A stretch of 36,444 bases of DNA from Bacteroidetes bacterium UBA4416 (GTDB lineage Bacteria > Bacteroidota > Bacteroidia > B-17B0 > Aurantibacillaceae). The notes beneath the pieces are model-generated. The model was not told the origin of the DNA. It ran no database searches and saw nothing but the letters and a program-made list of their open reading frames with translations. Below are positions 25,198 to 33,314 of the stretch, piece by piece. The stretch is from the NCBI GenBank assembly GCA_002390745.1, contig DGQK01000016.1:1-36444 (forward strand), written 5' to 3'. The position numbers and the translations under genes were made by a program. Numbering within the stretch: the stretch's first letter is position 1; each line of letters begins with the position of its first letter.

Positions 25198-26219
25198 TGA
25201 GGTACATCGTCTATATCCTAAGCCTTGCGGGCATTGTCTTTCTGGCGAATGAGGCCTACGTCAGGTTTGGCCTCTATCACAACGATGTTAAAACCTGCAA
25301 TGCGGAGCTGCTCTACCAGCTCGATTCCCTGGAGCACAGCGCTACCGTGCTTTATTTCGGAGAGTCCTCCAACTTCACAGCCTCAGAACAGGACAGCTCA
25401 ACACATTCCATTTCGGAGCTCCTGGCAGAAATGCATCCCGGGCTAAACATCCGGGGCATCTCCAAAGGCGCCATCCACGCCTCGACCTTCAGGGCCCTTA
25501 TTAACCGCATCGACGGGCAATCAACCGTCAAAACGGTGATCGTGACCATGAACCTGCGCTCCTTCGGCATCAACTGGATCCAATCCGAGCTGGAAACCAA
25601 CCTGTCGCGGGCGGAGATCCTGTATTCCACCTATCCGCCGGTCCTTAAAAAGTTCCTGCTTACCTTCAAAGCTTATGACAATATTCCTTTATTTAAACGG
25701 AACGCCATCATCAAATCACATTACAAAGGCGATAAATTCAAGCTGGCCCACCAGGAATTTACATCCGTTTACGAATGGGACAAGGTGATGTATGATAAAG
25801 GTATTCCGGATGCCAATGGAAACAAGGATCCTGAAAAGACAAACATTGCCTGCCATTTTGTTAAGAACTATGCCTTTGTGATTGATGAGGATAATCCAAG
25901 GGTCAGGGATTTTGACGCGATTGTAGAACTTTGCCGGGAGAAAAACCTGAACCTGATCTTTCATGTGCTTCCCGAAAACCATGAGCGGGCCGCAGAGCTC
26001 TGCGGTAGCGACCTGGATGAGCTGATGAAGCAAAATGTGGCCTTTCTGAAAAACAGGTACGAAAAAAAATCCGTCTTTATCTCTAATGATGATCTTTTGC
26101 CGGACAGTATGTTCATCGACCGGGAATGGCCGACAGAGCATTATCGCTTTACAGGACGGTATTCTGTGGCCAGGCGTATTTCTGAATCAATTGCGTTAAA
26201 ACCCAAAGCACAGCTTTAG
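25197..26219 (+). CDS. SGNH-hydrolase-like membrane-anchored protein, partner of MBOAT
   Basis: 340 residues. A single N-terminal membrane anchor (YIVYILSLAGIVFLANEA) is followed by a block I-like YFGESSNF (possible nucleophile Ser57), a strand VKTVIVTMNLRSFG, and a C-terminal DREWPTEH (D308 and H315) that fits the SGNH Asp/His pair. Periplasmic SGNH proteins such as DltD, AlgX or PatB work with MBOAT proteins to transfer acetyl groups to polysaccharides; this pairing and the one-base overlaps at both ends (TAATG, TAGTG) support that role here. The assignment to the SGNH fold is inferred from motif positions and context, not from strong overall similarity. Confidence 0.72.
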   Translation: MRYIVYILSLAGIVFLANEAYVRFGLYHNDVKTCNAELLYQLDSLEHSATVLYFGESSNFTASEQDSSTHSISELLAEMHPGLNIRGISKGAIHASTFRALINRIDGQSTVKTVIVTMNLRSFGINWIQSELETNLSRAEILYSTYPPVLKKFLLTFKAYDNIPLFKRNAIIKSHYKGDKFKLAHQEFTSVYEWDKVMYDKGIPDANGNKDPEKTNIACHFVKNYAFVIDEDNPRVRDFDAIVELCREKNLNLIFHVLPENHERAAELCGSDLDELMKQNVAFLKNRYEKKSVFISNDDLLPDSMFIDREWPTEHYRFTGRYSVARRISESIALKPKAQL

Positions 26220-27595
26220 TGGAACTAAAAATAAATAGTTTAAGAATCAGTACAAACGGTGTTTTTTACCTGTTTGTACTTGTGCTGTTTATTAGTATTT
26301 CATTGGTTTCCATCAATGACGCTTATTACGACGATCGTTGGAAATTATTTCCTGATAGCTATGACTACCTTGCTCAGTCGAAAATGGATATTTTCTCGGT
26401 TAACTTTTGGTTCCCCGAAAAAACAAAAGGGTTCTATCCCCGCCCCTTTACTGTTCCCCTGATTTATAAAATAATTGGCAGCGATGTTTCCCTGATTGTT
26501 ATTTGGCAAAAGGTTATCCATTTTCTTTCTGCAATACTGTTATGCATTTCGGTATCCCTCTTCATCAAACGACAATTCTTAAAATATCTTTTATCAGCAT
26601 TTATCTGTATTGTTTTTTGTTGGTGGAATATCCTGGGCTGGACTCAATTGATCTTATCTGAATCTTTATCCTTTAGTTTCATTTGGATTTGGGTTTCCTC
26701 CCTGCTATTTTGGGTCAGGTTTAACACAAGACTTACATTTTCACTGCACCTTCTTAGTGCCTTGTTGTTTTTATTTACGAGAGACTCCTGGTCTTATGTA
26801 CTGATTCTCTTTTATGTGCTGGGGCTCGTAACGGCTTACCTGTTTGCAAAAAATCTCCTCAAACCTACACTGATTCTGTTATTGACCTGTTGCCTGGCAT
26901 TTATTGTACAGCAAAAAGCCATTGAACGTGGAGAAAGGCAAAAGATGCCTATTATCAACAATCTGGTTGTCAGGATTATTCAGGATTCTTCTTACTTGCA
27001 TTATTTTACCTCTAAAGGAATGCCTATGGGCGAAGAGTTAAGACAGGAATACCATACGATTGACTTCACAGATGATGAAAACCGGATTTTGATCTATGAG
27101 CTTTACAATAACAAAAAATATGAACCACTGTTTGATTGGATTGTAAAAAACGGAAAAAGCACCTACCTGAAATTTATGCTCGTACATCCCTCCTACCCTT
27201 TGATGCTAAACGAGTCTTCCGTTAAAATGAAGTCCTTTTTTGTCAGAAACCTGTATCAATATACGCGCGAACCTCTGGGTGTCTCTCAAAATGTTGACTC
27301 TATCTTCCCGGTCTTTTCTTACCTGGCACTTTTTATTTTTGTGATCCTTTTAGCCCTTATGAATATTAAACTTAAAAACCTTATCTATACCATTTTTCTG
27401 GTGTTATATAGTGTTTTTGTTGCGAACGCCCTGATCATCTATAATGCAGATTCTCTGGAAACAGACAGGCATCTGTTCAACAATTCCGTATTGGTGGAAA
27501 TTTTGGGAGCGGTCTTTTTTTGTTTTATACTGGATTCTTTACCGGTTCAAAGGATTTTTGCATATATAAAACTTAAAAAGAAGTCTAATTCATGA
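26219..27595 (+). CDS. Polytopic membrane protein, possibly GT-C-type glycosyltransferase
   Basis: 458 residues with about ten to eleven hydrophobic segments. Start is GTG at 26219, overlapping the upstream TAG by one base. After the first membrane helix comes a loop YYDDRWKLFPDSYDYLAQS with acidic residues in the position typical of GT-C glycosyltransferases, and a later extracytoplasmic stretch around residues 235-310. I do not see a clear family signature, so GT-C is a guess from topology and the operon. The gene is visibly more AT-rich than the two genes before it, which may indicate separate origin. Its end overlaps the convergent type A gene by 11 bp. Confidence 0.72.
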   Translation: MELKINSLRISTNGVFYLFVLVLFISISLVSINDAYYDDRWKLFPDSYDYLAQSKMDIFSVNFWFPEKTKGFYPRPFTVPLIYKIIGSDVSLIVIWQKVIHFLSAILLCISVSLFIKRQFLKYLLSAFICIVFCWWNILGWTQLILSESLSFSFIWIWVSSLLFWVRFNTRLTFSLHLLSALLFLFTRDSWSYVLILFYVLGLVTAYLFAKNLLKPTLILLLTCCLAFIVQQKAIERGERQKMPIINNLVVRIIQDSSYLHYFTSKGMPMGEELRQEYHTIDFTDDENRILIYELYNNKKYEPLFDWIVKNGKSTYLKFMLVHPSYPLMLNESSVKMKSFFVRNLYQYTREPLGVSQNVDSIFPVFSYLALFIFVILLALMNIKLKNLIYTIFLVLYSVFVANALIIYNADSLETDRHLFNNSVLVEILGAVFFCFILDSLPVQRIFAYIKLKKKSNS

Positions 27596-29054
27596 TGATA
27601 AGCTTTCTTTTACTTCCTCCGGCTACAACAATATACATACCGGGAGCAAGATGATCTGTTTGCAGGAGCAATTCATAAGAAGAAATGTTCTCCAGGTTAT
27701 TGCCAAGCTCAATTTCCCTGCCAAGCCAGTCTGTTAGCTTAATATCCTTCTGCTGAAGAGGTTTGTTGCTTTTTAAGGTCACGTGATGTTTGGCAGGGTT
27801 AGGAAAAATGCTAAGCCAATTACTTTCCATTTCGGGATTCTCCTCAACAGAAACAGTACTGAAGCTGCCGAAGCTCAATAAAGAGTCCAGCTTTACAAAA
27901 TAACCATCTCTTAACACCGCTCCATCTCCTTCGGTATATCCTACAGCAGCATAACCTTTATCTTTTGTGGCAATCAACTTGTAAAGCTCATCATTAAGTA
28001 TAGAGCCAAAACCTGCTGATGCATAGTAATTTAAACCATAATCCATTTCCAATACCTTGATCTGCTTCTCATATCCCGCAACTTTTATATAAGAAATGGT
28101 ATTAACGAGATTCGGGGTTCTCTTTGAAACCACAATGGAATTAAAGATCGCATCATCGGATGAGGTATTATCGATTGTTTGGTTATAGAAATTACCATTA
28201 CTGTATACCCTGAAGGAATAGCCGCTATAGTAATTCAGGTTAGTCCCGAAAGACTTTGTGCCGCCTACAGCATAAAGCTCGCCGCTGGGATGCTCCATGA
28301 TCTGGTTGGCAAAGTCCTCACGGCCTCCTCCGTAAAATTTGCACCACAGCGAATCGCCCATAATGTCGAGCTTGAATACCCACACGTCGCCCGAGTCCAC
28401 ATCGTTGTAGCTTTTGGTATAGCCCGTGAGCGCAAAGCCGCCATCGCTGGTTTGCACGATCGATTTAAATTCGTCGTCGTATAATCCACCATAGGTCTTT
28501 GTCCACACCACATTGCCATTGCCATCCGTTTTTACCACATAACCATCGGCATTGCCATGTCCGTAGCTATAGGTGGTACCGGCAATTACAAAACCTCCGT
28601 CGAAAGTCGTTTGCAGGCTGTAGGCAAAATCCCAGTCGCTCCCTCCTATCGTTTTTTGCCAGAGCAGGTTGCCGTTCTTGTCGGTCTTGAGCAGGAAAAT
28701 ATCATAGCCGCCGAAGCCCGTGGAGTTGGTATAGCCCACCGCCACAAAGCTCGAGTCGCTCAGCTGAACAACACTTTTCCCGACCTCATTATTATAGCTC
28801 CCGAAGGATTTTTCGAACTTCCGGTTACCCATGCTGTCCAGCCTCAACAGGTAGAGGTCGGTATTTCCCTGCCCGAAGCTGCTGGTAGAGCCTGTTATGA
28901 TGTAGCCGTTGTTCAGCGTTTGCTTCACATCGTAGCCCACATCGTAACCGTTGCCGCCAAACCTCATGTAAAACTTACGTGGTGCCTGGGCACTGGAAGA
29001 ATACACAGCCAGCAGGATAAGCTGGCAAATGATGTATTTTGATTTTAACCACAT
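27585..29054 (-). CDS. Secreted repeat protein with T9SS type A sorting domain
   Basis: 489 residues from the ATG at 29054 (a GTG two codons earlier is possible). Signal peptide MWLKSKYIICQLILLAVYSSSAQ. Residues about 30-390 are seven or so blade-like repeats with the pattern DGGFVIAGTTYS...GNADGYVVKTDGNGN and a W-x-K-T-x-GG ending, suggesting a beta-propeller. The last 75 residues (SIFPNPAKHHVTLKS ... PGMYIVVAGGSKRKLIIMN in parts) are a T9SS type A C-terminal sorting domain, so it is exported through the T9SS and cleaved or anchored at the surface. It is third in a minus-strand set after a lipoprotein and a barrel, with a 31-nt gap. Its biochemical role is not known. Confidence 0.9.
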   Translation of the reverse strand: MWLKSKYIICQLILLAVYSSSAQAPRKFYMRFGGNGYDVGYDVKQTLNNGYIITGSTSSFGQGNTDLYLLRLDSMGNRKFEKSFGSYNNEVGKSVVQLSDSSFVAVGYTNSTGFGGYDIFLLKTDKNGNLLWQKTIGGSDWDFAYSLQTTFDGGFVIAGTTYSYGHGNADGYVVKTDGNGNVVWTKTYGGLYDDEFKSIVQTSDGGFALTGYTKSYNDVDSGDVWVFKLDIMGDSLWCKFYGGGREDFANQIMEHPSGELYAVGGTKSFGTNLNYYSGYSFRVYSNGNFYNQTIDNTSSDDAIFNSIVVSKRTPNLVNTISYIKVAGYEKQIKVLEMDYGLNYYASAGFGSILNDELYKLIATKDKGYAAVGYTEGDGAVLRDGYFVKLDSLLSFGSFSTVSVEENPEMESNWLSIFPNPAKHHVTLKSNKPLQQKDIKLTDWLGREIELGNNLENISSYELLLQTDHLAPGMYIVVAGGSKRKLIIMN

Positions 29055-29085
29055 AGGCACATAGATTTAGAATTGAATTATATGA

Positions 29086-30333
29086 CTAGCTCTTGAATTT
29101 TTTGGCGATACTGATAAAAGCCCCCTGTCCGTAAGTATTTTTAGGAGAAATATACCCCTGCAAGCTGTTGCTTCCCACTTTCACATAAAAGCCCGGGGTA
29201 TTGTATTGCAGCGTGAGCCCTACCCCTAACCTGGCATATCCGCCATAGCCCACGTGCAGGGCGGTTGAAAAGCGCGGCGTGAAATTGTACTCCGCATCGG
29301 CAAAAAAGTAAGGTTTGAAATTGGAGTTGAACAGATATCGGAAGCCGGTGCTCAAGGCGAACTTATCCGTAAAAATAATTTTATTGATGATGAGGAGGTT
29401 CGTCGGGATGTTCACATTAAACGCTTCTTTGTGAGCATTGGTCGTATTCCGGATAATGGTATCCTGGTTGATAGCCGCCAGCGTGGAATCCTTGAGGTCG
29501 AGCAGGTTATCGACCTGGTAGCCCGAAAAGCGAAAACTGGAGTCGCTGCTGTATTGCACGCTGTTATCGAACCAATGCAGGAAGCCTATGTTATTGGCAT
29601 TGACGGTAAGCACACTGCTTTTTCCGAACCGGCTGCTGTAGGGCGTTTCGAAGAAAATATCAGCGCTGGCCCCGGCTCCGGAATATAGCAGCGGGTTGGA
29701 AAGCCTGCTGGTATCGCTCATGGCCATCGTAAAATTGGAATTAAAGATAAGCTCCGTACCATCGCTGTTGGTGTAGAGCGACGAGCCCTGGTTGGCCTTG
29801 ATATAAAACAGCTGCTGGCCTTTGAGGATAGACACCGACACGCCTATTTTGGCCGTCGTATCGATCTTGTGCCAGATAAAGCCTACCTTGAGCTCCTGGA
29901 AACGGAGGGAGTTGATGCTGGAGCCGCTGAAATTCTTGGTTTCATCGAGGTAAGGCCTGTTACCGTAAAAGGCCAGCTGGTAAAAGTCCTTGGTATAGGA
30001 AGCGTTAAAGATCTGCTGGTCCTTCACCCCGATCAGGTACGAATATTTTGGGTTCTTCCCAAAGAAAGCGGCAACATCGTAATTGAAATTGGCACCCAGC
30101 ACATTCAGCTCTTTCATCCGGCTGGCCGAGGCATCCTTCAGTGGCTTGTCGATATAGCCGCCAACAATGAACTTATTGAGAAAGGCATTGTAAATGCCAT
30201 TGGAGCCAAGTTCATATTCCCCGTTCAGGGAAACGCTCCGCCCCGTTTTTTCAAAATTCAGAAATTCGGAATTATACTGCGCCTTTGCCAAAACCGAAAC
30301 CAATACCAATGCGTACGCCAATCCTTTCCTCAT
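29086..30333 (-). CDS. Outer-membrane beta-barrel protein (DUF5723-like)
   Basis: 415 residues. Signal peptide MRKGLAYALVLVSVLAKAQ. The mature protein has alternating hydrophobic/polar short strands separated by short turns and ends in an aromatic-rich strand (GAFISIAKKFKS), typical of an outer-membrane barrel. I recall the pattern of opening NSEFLNFEKTGRSVSLNGEY and N-rich loops from the DUF5723 family, but cannot confirm it. Its ATG directly follows the stop of the preceding lipoprotein gene (TAGATG), so it is translationally linked to it. Together with the type A surface protein it may form an export or assembly unit; this is inference. Confidence 0.72.
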   Translation of the reverse strand: MRKGLAYALVLVSVLAKAQYNSEFLNFEKTGRSVSLNGEYELGSNGIYNAFLNKFIVGGYIDKPLKDASASRMKELNVLGANFNYDVAAFFGKNPKYSYLIGVKDQQIFNASYTKDFYQLAFYGNRPYLDETKNFSGSSINSLRFQELKVGFIWHKIDTTAKIGVSVSILKGQQLFYIKANQGSSLYTNSDGTELIFNSNFTMAMSDTSRLSNPLLYSGAGASADIFFETPYSSRFGKSSVLTVNANNIGFLHWFDNSVQYSSDSSFRFSGYQVDNLLDLKDSTLAAINQDTIIRNTTNAHKEAFNVNIPTNLLIINKIIFTDKFALSTGFRYLFNSNFKPYFFADAEYNFTPRFSTALHVGYGGYARLGVGLTLQYNTPGFYVKVGSNSLQGYISPKNTYGQGAFISIAKKFKS

Positions 30334-31944
30334 CTACTTTTTCGTCTTTACATTATAGTTCACGTTCGCACTGAGCATCAGATCGAGGTAGCTGCTATCC
30401 TTGATCTTAATAGGTGTAGGCTGATTGGGAAGGTACAGGTAGGTCACAAATTTCACCTGGCTGCATTCTTTCAGATGGTCTATTTTAGGTTTATCGAAAA
30501 AAGCCACCAGCTTTGTATCGGTATAATTGAGCACGGTGTTGGCATTATCTGTCACCGCCGACTGGATCGTATTATTATCCCAGGTAAACATCGAGTCTAC
30601 CACCTGGTTCTGGTTGTTCACCATATAGCCCTGGATCTGGGCCCTGAACGGATAATTGTTCCTGGCCTGGAGGATCATCTCGCAATTGTTGATGTTGTTG
30701 AGCTGGCTGATGCCCGTCAGGTCGATCTTGGCATAATTGATCAGGTTGAAATAATCCGCCGAAAGCTCGAAAGGAATATCCACATCGGCAATCACTTTCA
30801 GCCCGTGCCCATAGTAGGCAAAATCATTCCCGGCCGAGATATTGCCCAGCGGATTCAGTTTGGCCTGTACTTTATAGCCGAGGTAATTCGGAACATTTTC
30901 TAAAAAAGCATTGAGGTTGGAGTTCGAAGAATTAATATCGATCTGCTTCACCCAAGGGAAAACCGGGTTGGACGCATTGTAGGTTCTGCCGGCCCGGTTC
31001 ACGTTGATCGTTTGCAGCAGGTTTCCGGCATTGAGGGACACCACATTGGGCGGCGTGGTTTTGATGGAGCGGATATTGCTGATGGTGCTGCTGAGCTCTA
31101 TGCCGAATTCGTTGATGATACGGAAATTGATGGCAGACTGCGTGAGGGCGAAATTGCTCGGCTTGAAATTATCGAATATGCCCAGCAAAGTCGAGTCCGG
31201 CCCAAAGGAAAGGTCCTGCTGCCCGAAATAGCCCTGCACATAAGCCGGTACCACATCCGAGAAAGACAATTTAACACTTAAGCCCTGCCCTACCTGCAAC
31301 TGATCGGCTACACCCGACGGGTCGGTTGTAATGGTGTACGACTGCACCAGCGTATTGACTTTGGTATTGCTGAGGCCTGTTAAATTAATGGTATAGTCGT
31401 CCAGCGGATAGATCCGGGTAAGCGTTGAGGGATTAGCCGTAGAGCCTCCGCTCACTGTTTGGCTGATGTGCAGGATGTTTCCCCACAGGTTGGCCGAGTT
31501 AATGTCATAATTGAAATTAAGGGGCTGGCTGTAAGTGTTCGAATATTCCACTTTCAAAAATCCCTTTTTAACAATTGCCCGGTTCAGTTCCACGCCATTA
31601 CTCACATTGAAGGTGATCTCGCGGTCGGTAGAACTGTTATTCGCAAAAACGATGGTTCCTGGATTAAGCTGTGACACAAAAGGTGAGGTAAAACCCAGAA
31701 CTACCGTCGTATCAGGCAGTTTCACCAGACTATCCATCGTAAAATTAATGATATCCTTACTAAAGGAAATGTGCAATAAGCCGCTCGGGTCGGCTTTAAA
31801 AATAGTATCCCCGAAAAAATTGCTGAAATTCAGATGACTTTTGGCAATGGGAAAAGCGGCGTCCACATCCCAGCTGGCTCCCCTTTTACATGAGAAAACC
31901 GGTAGCAAAAAGGCAACAAGTACCAATCTGAACAAAATACGCAT
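30334..31944 (-). CDS. Lipoprotein of unknown function, 536 aa
   Basis: The protein starts MRILFRLVLVAFLLPVFSC with a lipobox (V-F-S-C19), so it should be a lipoprotein in the outer or inner membrane. The mature part begins SWDVDAAFPIAKSHLNFSNFF, a start I have seen in Bacteroidota lipoproteins of unknown function, and is beta-rich with repeated LTG/NLTGLS type turns. No catalytic motif is evident. It is the first gene of an operon; a near-perfect promoter (TTG, 20 bp, TATGTTTG) ends 4 nt upstream of its ATG. Its stop is immediately adjacent to the start of the barrel gene, which suggests a lipoprotein-barrel pair. Confidence 0.75.
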   Translation of the reverse strand: MRILFRLVLVAFLLPVFSCKRGASWDVDAAFPIAKSHLNFSNFFGDTIFKADPSGLLHISFSKDIINFTMDSLVKLPDTTVVLGFTSPFVSQLNPGTIVFANNSSTDREITFNVSNGVELNRAIVKKGFLKVEYSNTYSQPLNFNYDINSANLWGNILHISQTVSGGSTANPSTLTRIYPLDDYTINLTGLSNTKVNTLVQSYTITTDPSGVADQLQVGQGLSVKLSFSDVVPAYVQGYFGQQDLSFGPDSTLLGIFDNFKPSNFALTQSAINFRIINEFGIELSSTISNIRSIKTTPPNVVSLNAGNLLQTINVNRAGRTYNASNPVFPWVKQIDINSSNSNLNAFLENVPNYLGYKVQAKLNPLGNISAGNDFAYYGHGLKVIADVDIPFELSADYFNLINYAKIDLTGISQLNNINNCEMILQARNNYPFRAQIQGYMVNNQNQVVDSMFTWDNNTIQSAVTDNANTVLNYTDTKLVAFFDKPKIDHLKECSQVKFVTYLYLPNQPTPIKIKDSSYLDLMLSANVNYNVKTKK

Positions 31945-31948
31945 ATTA

Positions 31949-31979
31949 CAAACATAAGATATTTACCCCTGATTTACAA
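31949..31979 (-). promoter_or_regulatory. Promoter: TTG - 20 bp - TATGTTTG (minus strand)
   Basis: Minus strand TTG (31979-31977) and TATGTTTG (31956-31949) match the Bacteroidota promoter consensus at both elements with the ideal 20-bp spacing. The ATG begins 4 nt after the box (31944), so the transcript should be leaderless or nearly so. Confidence 0.7.
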
Positions 31980-31999
31980 TGAATTGTTTGGCAAAGTTT

Positions 32000-32030
32000 T
32001 TGTAACATTGCTGCTGAAAATTTATAATTT
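32000..32030 (+). promoter_or_regulatory. Promoter: TTG - 20 bp - TATAATTT
   Basis: TTG (32000-32002) and TATAATTT (32023-32030) have correct spacing but two mismatches in the -7 box. The ATG at 32035 begins 4 nt later. Its position inside a possible upstream TTG-started extension (31984) argues for the 32035 start. Confidence 0.45.
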
Positions 32031-32034
32031 ATTA

Positions 32035-32463
32035 ATGCAATATTCATTCAGATTTTTTGTTAGCTGGATTATTTCTGCCGTTTTAATGTATGCGGCATTT
32101 TATTTCTGGCACGGCATCTTCCTGAACGACCTCAATAATATCTCTTTTCCCAAAGCCCTTTTTCTCCTGCTGGCCGCCCTGGTTTATCTCGTGATCTCCT
32201 TTGCACTTTACAGGGTCTATGAAATGCGCCTGCTCAATAAATTCATTTCGTCCACGCTGCTTCGCGGTATTGCCTCCGGCATCATTGTGGGCTTTGTACT
32301 CTTTGCCACAACTACCGTGCTGGGCATCTCTTTTACCCGGCACATGACCATGACGTATATGATGGCTGACTGCCTCTGGCAAATGGTAGAACAGGTCCTT
32401 GGCGGGGTCATCATTGCCATCGGCAAGGCCGTTTTGTATGAGCCCAAGCCCGAAGAAGCCTGA
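32035..32463 (+). CDS. Small polytopic membrane protein, 142 aa
   Basis: Four hydrophobic segments are visible: FFVSWIISAVLMYAAFYFW, ALFLLLAALVYLVISFALY, a glycine-rich GIASGIIVGFVLFATTTVLG and VLGGVIIAIGKAVLY. A His-Met-Met region (RHMTMTYMM) lies before the last segment and could bind metal, but this is speculation. The family is not recognised. Start at 32035 is chosen over a TTG at 31984 because of the promoter position. It is divergent from the lipoprotein operon and ends about 50 bp before the palindrome array. Confidence 0.7.
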   Translation: MQYSFRFFVSWIISAVLMYAAFYFWHGIFLNDLNNISFPKALFLLLAALVYLVISFALYRVYEMRLLNKFISSTLLRGIASGIIVGFVLFATTTVLGISFTRHMTMTYMMADCLWQMVEQVLGGVIIAIGKAVLYEPKPEEA

Positions 32464-33314
32464 TGTTTCACACCTTAGGCCGGTAAATAATATGACGGGG
32501 CTAGAATCACCTTGCTCCGTAGGAGCAAAACCTTATTAACTGACAGGCCAGAAACCCAGTGGCTCTATAGGAGCCAAACATCAGCCTCTTACAAATAAAA
32601 CACTATGGCGTACCTACGGCACGCTCAATCCATATGCCTTGCTTCTAATGATATAAAGCCCCTACGGGGCTAAAAAAAACACGTTTCGGTACCTCCGAAA
32701 CTAATAATATGCAGCCCCTAAGGAGGCTAAAAAACACACTTCGTACATCTTTGATACTTGCAGCTAAGTGGATTGCTCCATAGGAGCAAAACCTTATTAA
32801 CCGACAGGCCAGAAACACAGTGGCTCCATAGGAGCCAAACATTACTTCTTACAAATAGAACACTATGGCGTACCTACGGCACGCTCAATCCATATGCCTT
32901 GCATCTAATGATATAAAGCCCCTACGGGGCTAAAAAAACACGTTTCGGTACCTCCGAAACTAATAATATGCAGCCCTTAAGGAGGCTAAAAAGACACTTC
33001 ATACAGCTGTTGATGCCGGCTGCAAATGGATTGCTCCGTAGGAGCAAAACCTTATTAAACTGCCAGACCAGAATCACAATGGCTCCGTAGGAGCCAAACA
33101 TCAGCCTCTTACAAATAAAACACTATGGCGTACCTACGGCACGCTCAATCCATATGCCTTGCTTCTAATAATATGAAGCCCAAACGGGGCTAAAAAACAC
33201 ACTTCGTACATCTTTGATACTTGCAGCTAAGTGGATTGCTCCGTAGGAGCAAAACCTTATTAACCGACAGGCCAGAAACACAGTGGCTCCATAGGAGCCA
33301 AACATTACATTAGC
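32464..33314. other. 851-bp intergenic region dominated by the palindrome array
   Basis: Between two convergent genes. Apart from the array at 32512-33303 the first 48 bp carry no signal I can name. There is no reading frame of gene-like composition. Confidence 0.7.
32512..33303. repeat. Tandem array of six-palindrome repeat unit (about 260 bp period)
   Basis: Three and a third copies begin at 32512, 32773, 33031 and 33236. A complete copy has palindromes A TTGCTCCGTAGGAGCAA, B TGGCTCCATAGGAGCCA, C GCGTACCTACGGCACGC, D AGCCCCTACGGGGCT, E GTTTCGGTACCTCCGAAAC and F AGCCCCTAAGGAGGCT (A 32512-32528, B 32560-32576, C 32608-32624, D 32657-32671, E 32683-32701, F 32713-32728 in copy 1). Copy 3 has lost E and F, and copy 4 is A plus B only. 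Spacer text between palindromes is conserved. All six share a CC-TA-GG-like core. The array lies between the 3' ends of two convergent genes, 12 bp after rarA's stop. Confidence 0.9.

Noticed and set aside
29869..30903. A 344-residue plus-strand open frame opposite the barrel and lipoprotein genes
   Set aside because: It crosses the junction of two convincing minus-strand genes, lacks a promoter and reads as a His/Ile/Val-rich shadow.
31984..32034. TTG-started N-terminal extension of the small membrane protein
   Set aside because: A correctly spaced promoter lies inside it, so the mRNA would not contain the upstream start.
32512..33303. CRISPR array
   Set aside because: Repeats are long (about 260 bp) with conserved spacers and several different palindromes; there are no unique spacers and no cas genes.
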